NCBI GenBank assembly: GCA_002633005.1
Contig: NMRA01000427.1
Coordinates: 133,518 to 197,517 of the forward strand
Direction of reading: 5' to 3'
Length of the DNA stretch: 64,000 nt
DNA from: Phoronis australis
Taxonomy: Eukaryota; Phoronida; Phoronidae
The notes under the pieces are model-generated. The model was not told the origin of the DNA. It saw nothing but the letters and a program-made list of their open reading frames with translations, and did no database searches. Position 1 is the stretch's first letter. Each line of letters begins with the position of its first letter. The position numbers were made by a program, and so were the translations under genes. Shown here in pieces: positions 1 through 11,686 of the stretch.

Positions 1-1470
1 GCTGTAGTGGGGGGTAGGCGCAGCCAACCCCTTTTGGCAAGTTCGAACGTAGCGCCCGGCTACGCACCGTAACTTTCGTTCAGTGCTCAAGGCTTTGGGC
101 GCCTACTTACCTCTAATTTTAGCACTACAGCACTGCATCCACCAGTTGCCTAGGCTATAGTTCCAGGCCAACGTTTCAAATGTCTATGGTGGCCCTGATA
201 TGCATCAGGTAACAAAAATCGATTAAAGAGTTTTTGAGGTCCAAATTCAAGACCAGGGACAGGGACTACTTCAAGGAATTTCGTGTGCAATGGGTCAGAG
301 GACCACAGGGTAGATTATGGATACGCTGTTGCTTTTGTATTGCAGCAACAATAATACAAGTCAAAAAACTGCTTGGCACTCAGACTCGACAGTCAGTCAG
401 TGACAGTGTCAGTGTGACACTGCCAAATGGCAATCGTGATTCCCAGACAACTAAGGTTCAATATCGATCGTGTAGCCAACTCTTGAAGTGGATATCATAC
501 AGGACAACAGATTAGCGGACAACCGTAGATTAGGCCTCTAATCTACGCAATATAACTTTATCAAAGTTTATGTAAGACAATGAAATGCCAACTTGCCCGA
601 AATTAGCGCGAAAAAGAGCTGACGAATCACAGTCGTAGTTTCAACTTTTACCCAGAGTTCCATTATCCAATATAACCGGAAAACATCGAACGAAAACTTG
701 ACATTAACGAACACAAATACGAAGCAGATTGAATACATATATCAACATCGAACAGAAATTTTCAAAACATTGAATACAATAGTAATGAACATTGAATACA
801 TATACTCTCATGAAACATAAATGTTGATAACATTGAATTTTGCAACACATAACACGCTACATGTATAGTCTGAGACTTAGTCATGTCAGTAGAGCTAAAA
901 ACCAGTGTGACAAATTCCCAAGGATTTTTAGGGCATTTATCTAATGAAACCACCAGCCTCGTTCTCATTACACCTAATGGGTGGAAATCAGTGTCTGGAA
1001 TCGGCGAATTTAAATCACAAGACAACTGCCGGATTTTGCTGCTGTAGTGCTTGGCCGTAGGAAATTTCAAAAATATCTACGCCTATCCATAATCCCCTTT
1101 AGACTGTAAAAGTGATTATGAATCCTTAAAGTCCACCTTTATATACAATTGTTTTGGTCCTCTTGACATTGTTTTGTTTTTAATACGGGGAGTTAGCGTA
1201 CCCTAACCGCACAAATAAAGTTCACTGATTACTCCAGCGGAAAACTTCCCCGCTGCTGACTTGAATTATTCGAGATAGTTCGGTGTTCCGTCTAGACCAC
1301 AGTGAGGGTCTTTAAAGAGGCATGGAACGCGAAAACTTGTAGATGATGCCTCTTAATTAAACAGATCGTGGCGAATCTACTTCTTCGGGATGCTAGCTTG
1401 AGAGCTATTCGCTTTGAATAGTGCAAGAATTGCATTGTCGCATTAATTACTTTTGAAAGACAGGGGCAAC
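1..1470. other. Non-coding stretch, no gene seen
   Basis: No exon with a good acceptor, an open frame and a donor could be assembled on either strand. A minus-strand donor-like GTAAGT near 103-108 follows sequence with stops in every frame, so I did not call it. Confidence 0.4.
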
Positions 1471-1511
1471 ATAAGGTACCCCCTTTTAAAAAATCCTGGA
1501 CCCGCCCCTGC
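1471..1511 (-). repeat. Solo end of a GC-rich hAT-like repeat
   Basis: Read on the minus strand this begins CAGGGGCGGGTCCAGGATTT, matching the ends of the repeats at 8499-8803 and 14176-14339. CAG followed by GC-rich sequence is a usual form of hAT-superfamily ends. No partner end or 8-bp target duplication is evident, so it is probably a fragment. Confidence 0.45.
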
Positions 1512-3617
1512 ACACCTTTAATAAGTTAAGCAACGTACAAAATGTTATCGATTTACTTGTGCTCAACGTTATATTTACCTCTGTGACGACATTAATCGAG
1601 TTCGCCCTTAAAATGTGTGGTACTGGCATTCATTGATTTAAAATTTGTTTGATTAAAAATTGTATTACTTCCTTTTTTCCTCTCAGACAACTCTGATTTG
1701 TGCACATTCAGAGTGTAGCTGATGAGACGAGTTGCTCTAAATCTAATTGGTTGAAATAGCTCGTGAGTGCTGCACGAGACAACAACCTTACTGCTGTAAC
1801 AGCCGTGAACTAGTTGATAAATTTGTCGAGTGAATCAGTACCTTTTTATTAAGCAGAGCACAATTTGAAAAAACTAGTGTGAGGGAAAAGGAGTGACTAC
1901 GAAACGTAATAATGTTGATTTGAATTAAGGTACATGTATTTGCCTAATTTTTTCTTTCTTTGTCTTTCCCTGTCTTTGCTAAGCTAAATCGGACAGTTAC
2001 TGAGAGTTGTGTACAGCTCCGTCACCCCCCCCCCCCCNTCCCTCCCTAGAAGGTACGATCGGGCTTCAAAAACTCATAACTTGGATGTTACGTCATTCCC
2101 AATCCCAAGCCTGTCATCAGAGATACTGCTAACTCTTTTAAGCCTGTTATCAATGGCGTGTCCCATTACATTTGACGACATTCTCTATTTTTGATTATTA
2201 GGTCTCCAAATCGCTCGTGTACGAACTCATCAAGTATTTTCATGGCATCCAAATTTCCCTTCGCGGGTGAATGTTGTCTGCGCATGAGCGAACCTCAGTA
2301 TACGGCGAATCTAATCTAAAGACGAGTACAGTATATACAGTGTACACCACCACATAAGACATGATTTCGTAGCAAAGTAAAACACAGACTAAACTATATG
2401 GATATATCGTGGACTAAAACTGGGGATTTTTGGAACATTTGGCTTTTGAAGCAAAGATTTGAAAAATGTTAAATCTTTTCCAAAAGAGAAGCCTTAGGTT
2501 TTCTTTCCCTGGTACCCGTTGATGAATAGTACATGTATTAGCCACTCTTTGGATCATGGTAACTGGCCAGCAAGTCATGATGCCGGGCGAAAGAGTGTGG
2601 GATTTAGTGTCTCGATTTAGAAACCGTTGTGGTCCTGAGTTGAAACCAAACGGGTTGTTAATGTAATGCAAAGTGTTCATTTCCTATCCTTATCCGTTTG
2701 AAACAGACTTCTTCAGGTAGTCACTAGATAGATTGTACATGTATTACATAATCAATTCGTTTCAGTAACTGAACGCCAGTTTTAACAACCTGGACAATTG
2801 CCTACGCTCCGATGATTAAGCAGTCACACACGTTCTAGCTTAGTGCAAAGTAAAAACATTTTGTTCACGGTGTGTGGCTTCTGTTTTAAAGCCGATGGGG
2901 TTTACAACGTCATTAAATAGTGAAGCGTGTGTTGTCTGCGGATGCTCGACAGGCCAACTGTGATCATGCGGGTAATAACCAGAAAAATAAAAGTCCAGCA
3001 TGATCAAAGTTTTTGTGACGATGTTATATTGAGGACGCGTTGAAGGTGCCCAGTCACGCCACGGAGCCACAGTTCATTACAAGTTACTGCCGTTTAATCC
3101 GCATTCCAGACGACACCACTTTTCTGAGGTCTGATATCAATGTTTCTATCGTTAAGCGCTAGACAAGTTCTTTGCCCCATGTCATGAGGCAAACGTCGAT
3201 AGTGCACCACGCTGACTGAATACACTCATGTGAAAACACATCGACTTAAAACCGTTGGCAAGAAATAAATCCTAATGCAGCTTTTTTCGCTGCTATTTTT
3301 TATCGTATGTATTAAACGAAAAATAATTTTAAACTAACTTTTCAAGAATTCACTTTCAGATGCCAAGCACATTAAAGATTTTGCCAATTTCTTTTTGACA
3401 TTTCAATTCATCCAGTAATTTATTGCCCTGCACACATCGCTAATACGATAATAGCGCCGTCCCGGTTTACACAGTGACACTAGAATCTCGCTGTATTTAC
3501 CCACCAGTGACATTGTCGTAAACCTCGGTCTGGCACATTTGCTACCTCGTTTTCGTCTCATCGGCAGTTCACGTGTCATTTGTTATTGTCTAGAGCTTTA
3601 CTAGTTTTTTTTTCTGG
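1512..3617. other. Non-coding stretch with a poly-C tract
   Basis: Nothing gene-like was recognised. A poly-C run near 2024-2038 ends in an undetermined base (N). Confidence 0.4.
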
Positions 3618-3917
3618 GTTGAATTACTCTATTCGTCCTTTCAATGCCAACGAAGATTATTACTGTGCTGTGGGCTGCAACGATGTGATAAACTGGACAG
3701 ATGCCCGTAAATGTTTGATGGTGAAATTCTTCGATCCCTACATCAATGAAAGACACGAAAATGTGCCTGACTTCCAATACGAGGTCTTGTGCTTCCTTAT
3801 TTCAGGAACAAAGACGAGGTCTATTGCAGTGTAATCCTGGACGGCCCTATTGTTCTGTACGAATATGAACTTAGATCAGACTCTGAGATATCAAGGGCGG
3901 ACGGCGACACCATTTGA
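3618..3917 (+). pseudogene. Frame-broken coding-like stretch, family unknown
   Basis: Two open stretches follow each other on the plus strand in different frames. The first (to about 3780) reads with cysteine-rich, protein-like composition including YYCAVGCNDVINWTD and ends near NVPDFQYE. The second continues after a one- or two-base frame change as VLPYFRNKDEVYCSVILDG and runs to TGA at 3915-3917. The join is smooth in composition, suggesting one ancestral exon or retrocopy with a small deletion. I do not recognise the family. There is no convincing start codon or splice acceptor, so this could be a pseudogene fragment or a chance open frame. Confidence 0.25.
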
Positions 3918-6900
3918 TGTAGAAAAGCATTGTCCACGTACAACACCCACTGAACACTTTCCTAATGGTTGCTTAGTGAAGACCTGTCATGACAGTAGAT
4001 GACACAATTTGGACCCAAAAATAAGAAACCGTTATAAAGACGCCAAAGTGACGTCATGCTAAACAATCCTATAGAAACCGAAACTATCATTGGCCCATCC
4101 GTAAACAATTTACTGGAATAACACACAAGAAACAAACAAACAAACAAACAAATCACTTTTCATTTGCTTCAATACACACGCCCATCCTTTTGGTGACGTG
4201 GTACCATGGTCACGTGACAAGTTCATGGATAATTGAGCCAAACGCACCATGGCATACACCTTCAATACTACTGATAGTACTTAGTGCCACCACCTGTTAC
4301 GTAAAGCAATGTAGGTAATTTTTGGGGTTTGCTCTGTGGATGGCGTGAATGGTAGACAATTTTTTAAATTCAATGAGCTGAACTGAACTGTTAAAACTTC
4401 CACCGTACCTTGTCTACCAGCTACAGATACTTTTAAAAATTTCAGTTGTTGTGATATGTTGTTTTACAATATGAGAACTTTAGACAACTTATGACCGATT
4501 GGCGTTTTACCGATATTCTGCTGCTGAAGCTGTGGTGCTATCTTTTGCGTTGGCTTTAATTTCGCGCCATGCAATACTGCGTCACCTATTGGCCACGTTA
4601 TCCCCAACTCAACCAACTGTTCTTCTTCCACGAAGTTGCGTACATGTCACAACAAATCATCAAAACTGCTTTCATTTCGTTACAAGTTTTTAGTACTTTA
4701 ACACCAATAAATCGAATTACAAAATATTTTGCAGCAGTGATTCCCCAAACGAGAGTGCGAATGCATTGAGTTCAATAAAGAAGATTCCAAATTCCGTATA
4801 GATGAACGATGAGGAGTTAAAGTACACTTTTTGAGGGCAAAACCGGTGAAATTGATGACCGTGCAGGTTCTTTGAGTGACTAATTCTCGCGATCCATTTC
4901 AAAATCCGGAAATTGATTTTGGAGGAAATAATGTGCTCTCAACAAGTAAATCGACCATCCCTAGAATGTGGCCAATTGTAACCTACAATGACCCTCGAAA
5001 GTCGAAATAATGTTGTTTTTTCATTTTTGAAAATATGTTTGGAGAAATTATTGATTAATCTGAAATAAGCTAAATATTCACCGAAAGAACAAAGTGTTGC
5101 CAGCACAAATTATGTCGAAATTTGCCCACAAACAAGTTGCACCACTTTTATCTATAAAAGTCAGATAACAATGCTAGTATAATGTAAGTTACGTTTTATT
5201 ATTGACAATCTTAACAACCAAATGCAGAAAACAACGGGAAAGTACTTGAAGATGCTTTAACTCAAAGGCTATGGACATCGTCTCAGAAAATTTTAAAATA
5301 CTGTCCGGGTTTCCAGTCCGATCCCGGGGTTTCTGTTGCAAAGGTCGGGATTCGTGTTTTCCAGGTTGGTTAATTGTTTTGAAGGTGTGGGGGTCTGTTT
5401 TCGACACCGGAAATCTGTTTTACACGGGTATTCCGATTTCGTTGGAACACTCTGAAGTTGTTGGAAATCTCCTCTGAACACCAAAATGTTTCGCGACAAC
5501 CTTTGCACATACCTGTACATGTATCACAACCGCGGCGAACAACAAAGAGGTCTATGCAATTGCAGTACTGATCATGAATCTAGCCTGTCTGCAAGCCGTT
5601 TCCGGTAAACAACGAAACAGCCACATGGCGTTAGGAAATTGAACACTTGAACATCAGTCAAGAATGGCCCTTAAATAAGCTCAACCGATAGTGATGTGAC
5701 GAACTCAAATTAGAAATATGTTGAAACCTCAAGTGATGACAAATTGTCTGTGCCCGGATGGATGAAACCGACCCAAATACGGAATATAACTTAAAATGAC
5801 AAAGAACGTGAAAAAACACTCTAAATTACATCTTTCAAAGTTATTCTCTTCTACTGAAACAGAAGTCAACCTGTTCAACAGGTATTTTGTGTAAAACTGT
5901 ACATATGGAGACTGTTTGGAAGGCAAATCGGACGTGTATTTCTTTCTCATGATCAAATAACCTGTGTGCCTCAATATAAATATCCCACATAGAAACGCTG
6001 TCACTACATACCGCATGTGGGACACTTTAGCGCTATTGCATCGGCAGGAGTAGAACGCAGTTCTACCTTTTCCTTGTTTATTATCTACCAAAGTCTACTT
6101 TCTAAATTAAAATCGACCATCTTAACTGACCGGAGATAGTTGTCCTACTTTAGCAAAAGTAATAGCCTAAATGACACACAGTACAATTTACTTAATGGGT
6201 TCCCTGATTCTTTCGTGCTTAATACTTGTAGTCATCGATGCTAAAATATTTCATTCTATTGCATCACCATTTTTTCCTCTTAATATCTGAGAAGGTCTCG
6301 TGGGCTTGCGCCAACTATATCAGTTCCCACCGGCATTCCGTCAACACTACAATAACGAATAAAAATGATATTAAATAAGCAAAATAAAAATTTGGAGTAA
6401 ACTTGAATAGTCTTCGCTAAGTCGGCAAGGATGAGGAACGTTTTGTGACGCGACTTATACGACATCTGTTGGGAAAAGACTATCATCCGAGAACCATGTC
6501 TATTCTGCGACATGGTGATGATGAAGTGTTTTACTTGAAACCTGCTTTTAACAATCAAGTGGGGCGCGTGGAATAAGGAGTGATTAACATCATGAAAACA
6601 GGTTTTGGAATCCTTTTTATAGAACACAAATGGACACCTTGGTGCATGGCTTTTAAAACAGAAGTGAAGCAAAGAAATGGCCCTCAATTGGTATAGTGCG
6701 AACCACACATGCGTTTCGCATTTCCAAGAAAATCGCATAGCTCTTGCGGCGAGAGATCTTGGCTGATACAACAGAAACAATGGATCCTATTCCATCATTC
6801 AACATTGAGGTCTGCTTAGCACCCTCTCCCATGAAAAATGTAGCGAAATTTGAATGGGGGCGCTTCATGGAAAATCATTTATCTGTACAACCCAACAGTA

Positions 6901-8498
6901 CAGTACAGAATAACAGCTGTCACCAAACACTATTACCCGCGCTGCTTGAGCAGGTGTATCTATCATGATACAAGTCTCAATGATCAAGGTCTTCATGATA
7001 CATGTACACACAACCAAGGCGACCGCACTTCTTGTGCTGCTCTTCATGAGGAAATCAAATTGCTGAAGATCGAGTTGACTTCTGCAGCTTTAGTTAGACG
7101 TTAGGCACAAGGGGTTTCTACGTGTAGCTTCAACCTCTTGCTACCAATAATTCCCATTGTTTGTAACGCTAACTTAGTCCTTTCTCTTGACAGGTAAGGT
7201 TCCACTTCATCAAACGGGTAATATCGATAATCAGCATAGTTTTCTTTCACTGGATTATCTTCCCCCTAAACTACAGATCTTTCGAAACATTCAAACGAAC
7301 TGAAGACAGATTGCCGTTGGAGAAGTCGCTTTAAAATGATTGGTCGCCTACCACACGAACAAAAACGTTATTTGAAAACGTGTCCGTCGGAATTGCCGAG
7401 ATATTACGCGAACTTTTAGCGATATAAAACTCCCCTGCTTGTGAACACACAATTTTATACGTGCATATGAAGACTTGAACTCTCGAAGACATTTCGATCG
7501 ACGAAGTTTGAACAATGAAACAATATCACGTTTTTTAAAACATTGTTGGGAAGTTGTATGAGATTGATAGGCGGAGCCGCGGTTTATTTTTGCGGACGCA
7601 CCCCTTATTGTAGCTTCGGATTGCTCAATACATGTAGTAAATCCGGCGCTGAGTGTGCAAGACTGTACATTATTAAACTTTTACTGAGACCGCAAGTCGC
7701 ATGAAACATGGATCTGCATGCAAAGTCCGTGGTCCTGGGGAAATGTTAAGGGCCCTGTGGCTACGACGGACCCACTTATTGCAGACCTCACAAAAGCTGT
7801 AGGCCTGTCAATGAATGAAAAGACGTTCTCAGTGACAATTGAGCTTGTAAAGGAACACCTGGCTTAACACTTATGAACAATACAAGGTCAGGATAAAAAG
7901 AAATATTACGTGGGCATTTTGATAGAACAGCAATGGTTGGTGGATCATCCAAACTAATTTAATTTTGATAGTTTGATTTCTTGGAAACTTCATATGTTGC
8001 ATTTTAGTTATTGCTTGATTCAAAACTGCAAACACCTGAGGTCATCAAATCAGTCTTTCTGTTACAGTTTCCTAAGTAGAGACACCTATGGAAAAATTGT
8101 AAAATCTGCAGTAGTTACTGGAAAAAAACGATGTAGATCATAATTCGCCAAAGTTCATGCATGAAGAAGGAGACAGCTATGATCCCTGCAACGTCAAGTA
8201 TTAACTAGGTACGTCAGGCTGTAATATTCACAGTTAGTTATGTAGTTACTTCAAACTTCCCCTAATTTTAACGATTATTGAATTACCTTTGCAAATAGAT
8301 TAATTTCGCAATCTAATGTATTGTGTTTTTGGATACCTGGCTTACTAGTCTTCTTACGTAGACTTTTCTGTACTGAGTGATAGTACACTCACTGTATAAC
8401 GTGACCAAGACAACGTGTTTATGAATACCGGCGCAAAATTGACGATACATGAGACGTTTATGATAAACAGAATTATTTCATCTAACACTTCCAGTAAT
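3918..8498. other. Long non-coding stretch
   Basis: Open frames of up to 166 codons occur on the minus strand near 6280-6780. They show no recognisable domain, signal peptide or splice context and look like chance. A short (CAAA)n run lies at 4130-4152. Nothing else stands out. Confidence 0.4.
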
Positions 8499-8803
8499 CA
8501 GTGGCGGATTTAGGGGGGGCAAGGGGCCATGACCCCCCTCCTAAAATTACCCCCAGATACTTTTTGTCAGTTCGGGGTGCGAAGTGTTGCTTAGCATATG
8601 GGCGCCCCCAGGGGGGCTCGGGAGGCGAATGCACATTGCATAGGCCTTGAACAAATCCGTTGTTTACCGTTTTATTAATAATAAGGTCCACCCAAAAATT
8701 TGAGACCCCTGCATCCCTACGTTTTAGGCTGGGCGCGCCCATGTGGCGAAATTCTGGTTATTCCTGTGCCCTTCCCCCCACCGTAAAACCCTGGATCCGC
8801 CCC
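8499..8803 (+). mobile_element. Nonautonomous GC-rich element, hAT-like ends
   Basis: The left end starts CAGTGGCGGATTTAGGG. The right end, read on the opposite strand, starts CGGGGCGGATCCAGGG, so the termini are imperfect inverted repeats about 300 bp apart. The interior is G/C-run rich and has no coding capacity. No matching 8-bp flanking duplication is visible, so the insertion is old or the right boundary is off by a few bases. The hAT assignment rests only on the form of the ends. Confidence 0.5.
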
Positions 8804-11218
8804 GTTTGGTAATCCCCATCTCCATGCACAAAATTGTCCCAGGGTTTCAATCGGTATTCCTGAGCGTCACTAGGTATCTATGAAAACAAATACGTCAACA
8901 TTTGAATGCCTTACTTCACATATATTATGAGTCATCCTGAAGCACGCCCAAGGTGAGTCGGAACAATCACCTACAGTGACCTAGTAAAACACGAGTTCGT
9001 AATTCAACGACAGAGTGCACTCGCTTCAAGTCCAAAAAAGTTGGCAACAAATCTGTGCGCAAGCCGTCAATAGGGACAAACTTTTTTAAGTCGAACTGAT
9101 GAAACTTAAATAAGTCTAAAAATTAAACCACACATGTGAGTGTTCGGACGTGACAAAAAGCACAGAAAGGTCCCTATATTCAAAATGAAGCAAACTTACG
9201 CTATCAGGGCTGAGTTGCATAAAGCTTCAAAAGATATCCGCTGGATAAGTTTGATTGTTGCATGATGTCATGTGCATTGTTCAACAATAACAACGTGACG
9301 CGTGATAATGCGACGTCATTGTTGCCATACGGCGTATAACTTTTATGCAACTGGGCCCAGATGATTAACTTCTATAATCTCGTCACACGTAATGCGGTGT
9401 ACTTATAGCATCTACATGTATACCTTAGAAACATTGTCTTTGCTCAACGCAATGGCCTTAAAATTCACGTCGAAGACCATCTAAGTTGGATTTCTAAGCG
9501 AACAAGCTAGCGACAGCGTTCGTGAGCGCTCGCCCACGCTCGCAACCACTCGCTTGCTACACGTGTACAGGAAGTTCAAAAAGAGAGCGCTCGAGGCTCT
9601 CGTGAGCCCTAGCCTTAATAACACACTTCTGGTAGTTCTGGGAAATAAGTGATTTTCTTTCCTGTGTGTATAATATTTCGGCATTAAAATGCAACAATCA
9701 TATTTTAAAATTATTATGTTAGGAGCCTAATGAGGCCATAGAGTAGAAGTATTCATTTTTGGACAACGACATTTAACTCACCGGATATATAAATGATCTT
9801 GCTCTTAAATTAATAGATCACTTGAAAATAAAACATTACCAATTTTCCAAAAACACGACAAGGTAAAAACATGCGAAACGAGCAAAGTAAGCAAATAAGC
9901 ATCAATTAAATTTCTCAGGCCCATGAAACTTCAGAAAATTGTTCAAGAAATCCATCTTTTATACATGGCTGCAAGGACGGTGCCGAAGAAGGGTTAGCAT
10001 TGTTTTTTGGCGTCTTTTCGTCCGGGGACAACGCTTTTTACTACGAAACCTTTAAATATAGAATGGACCTTTCACCACGTACAGGGATCCGTTTCATAAT
10101 TTTTTTTTCTGTTTTAGCTTAGACCGAAATCGGGCTAACTTACAGTAAGGTTAAAATGTCTTACTCCCGTTTCAGACAGAAACTTACTTGTAACCCGCTA
10201 CGGAGTAAGATTCAGAAAGGAAATTTAGTCAAAATTATCAAAAGATAGGACCACGATCGCTTAAACTGTTGTGGAACACACTGTGTTCATACTTTTCCCA
10301 TTCTAAAGATCGGAAACAACACCAAGTTCAGTATCGTCTATGTCCGATTCCAAAACCCTCAATAGCCGTAGAGACAATGCAATATAGCTTGCCAGTAAAA
10401 CCAAGGTAATCTCAAGCAACCGAAATCCCAATTGTATCCTAAATGTACATGTAAATAAATCCCCATTTAGACTTTCAAAAACAGATGATTGTGTTTTGGA
10501 TGATTGTGTTTGAACCGCATTTCAAGCACGGCCTCGCTTAGTTTTGTGAATTCGCAGCAGGTGGCGAAAACGTAGTTTGTATGCTCACCTGTGTCAAAAA
10601 TTAATAATCCGACTTTATGTTCATGTAAGGTCTTTTCTGAAGTTCTTCTTCGATTTCAACTGAGGCAAATGTTTGGTCTAAGTCTTAGGTCTTAATTCAG
10701 TTTTCATGAAACATGTCCCAGATGTTGAATAAGAAGGTGTTCGTTATTATTAGACGTTGGATCAAAAGGAAAGTCGGGTGTTAATAGAACGAGCGTTCAC
10801 AGCTGGTGACCACTTGGGAACAAGTTTAAATTTCAGTGGTTTGTGTTTAAATCCATTTTACGAAGTTTGTTACTGGAATGAAATGGACAAAATGTGTACC
10901 AGGGTGTTCGGTTCAAATTAACAAAAAAACATGAACGTTAAAGGGGTTTGACACTGTTTCACATTTTAAGCTGTTGCTCATACATGTACATGTACAAGTC
11001 ATCCACAAACTTTAGGGGTATTTGTTATTCCGCTACAGTCACCTAAGCAGAGGCACCTTTGCAAAAATATTTTTATGGGTTGCTGCTTTTTTTAACGATT
11101 TAATTTTGCTGCACGACACAGTCGTTACTCCGTTAAAATGTCTCTATCCCGAATCCCTGATAGTCTGATGTCGGCGGAAGTAAGCATCTTTCCATACTAT
11201 ACTATACCATGTGCCGTT
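8804..11218. other. Non-coding stretch
   Basis: No exon or element recognised. Locally, 9500-9600 is dense in GAGCGCTCG-like words of unknown meaning. Confidence 0.4.
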
Positions 11219-11686
11219 GGGGGGAAAGTGTCGCCGGTTAAACACCAGCGTAATTATGTACATTACGCTGTTATTTACGCCGTGAAATTACGAGCGCAGT
11301 TTAATTTTTAAGGCGTAAAAATACGCTCGTAATTTAGTTTAAACTCTTAGCAAATGACGTTCGATTTTACAACTCACTGTCGCCCGCACTCATGTAAATA
11401 CTTATTTACTGGCGGGTTACATCTATGCTACGAGCGCTGAATCATGGCGGATCAAATCGCTGCAGCAATGTCAGCAATTGTGCAAGAACGAGCTACCCAG
11501 CAACAGTCGTGTATGTTAGGTTAACACTGATTGGTTTAAATTTGGAACGTTCTTAAGGTATTTTACTAGCGTAATTTACGGCGACATTTCCCCAATTTAA
11601 TTTACGGGCGTAATTTTACTGCAACACTTTTGCAATTTAATTTACGCTCGTAATTACGAGCGTAATTTTACGGCGAGACTTTCCCC
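11219..11686 (+). mobile_element. Terminal-inverted-repeat element, internally deleted
   Basis: The left end is GGGGGGAAAGTGTCGCCGG. The right end, reversed and complemented, is GGGGAAAGTCTCGCCG. Both arms continue inward with many copies of TTACG/CGTAA words (TTACGAGCGTAA is itself palindromic), so subterminal regions can fold on themselves. A short open frame with a good start lies in the middle (11444-11524). The size of about 470 bp and the lack of a full transposase mark it as nonautonomous. No clear target-site duplication, so the superfamily is undecided. Confidence 0.6.
11444..11524 (+). pseudogene. Possible first exon of a lost transposase
   Basis: Within the inverted-repeat element an ATG opens a 26-codon frame reading MADQIAAAMSAIVQER, then a Gln-rich run. 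It runs into a donor-like GTATGT near 11511 before the stop at 11522-11524. An alanine/glutamine-rich start followed by a splice-donor-like site suggests the first coding exon of an autonomous parent from which the rest was deleted. This is inference; a chance frame is possible. Confidence 0.3.

Noticed and set aside
6280-6780. 166-codon minus-strand frame
   Set aside because: Composition (many Phe, His, Cys, Arg) is that of random reading; a plus-strand frame overlaps it and neither is recognisable.
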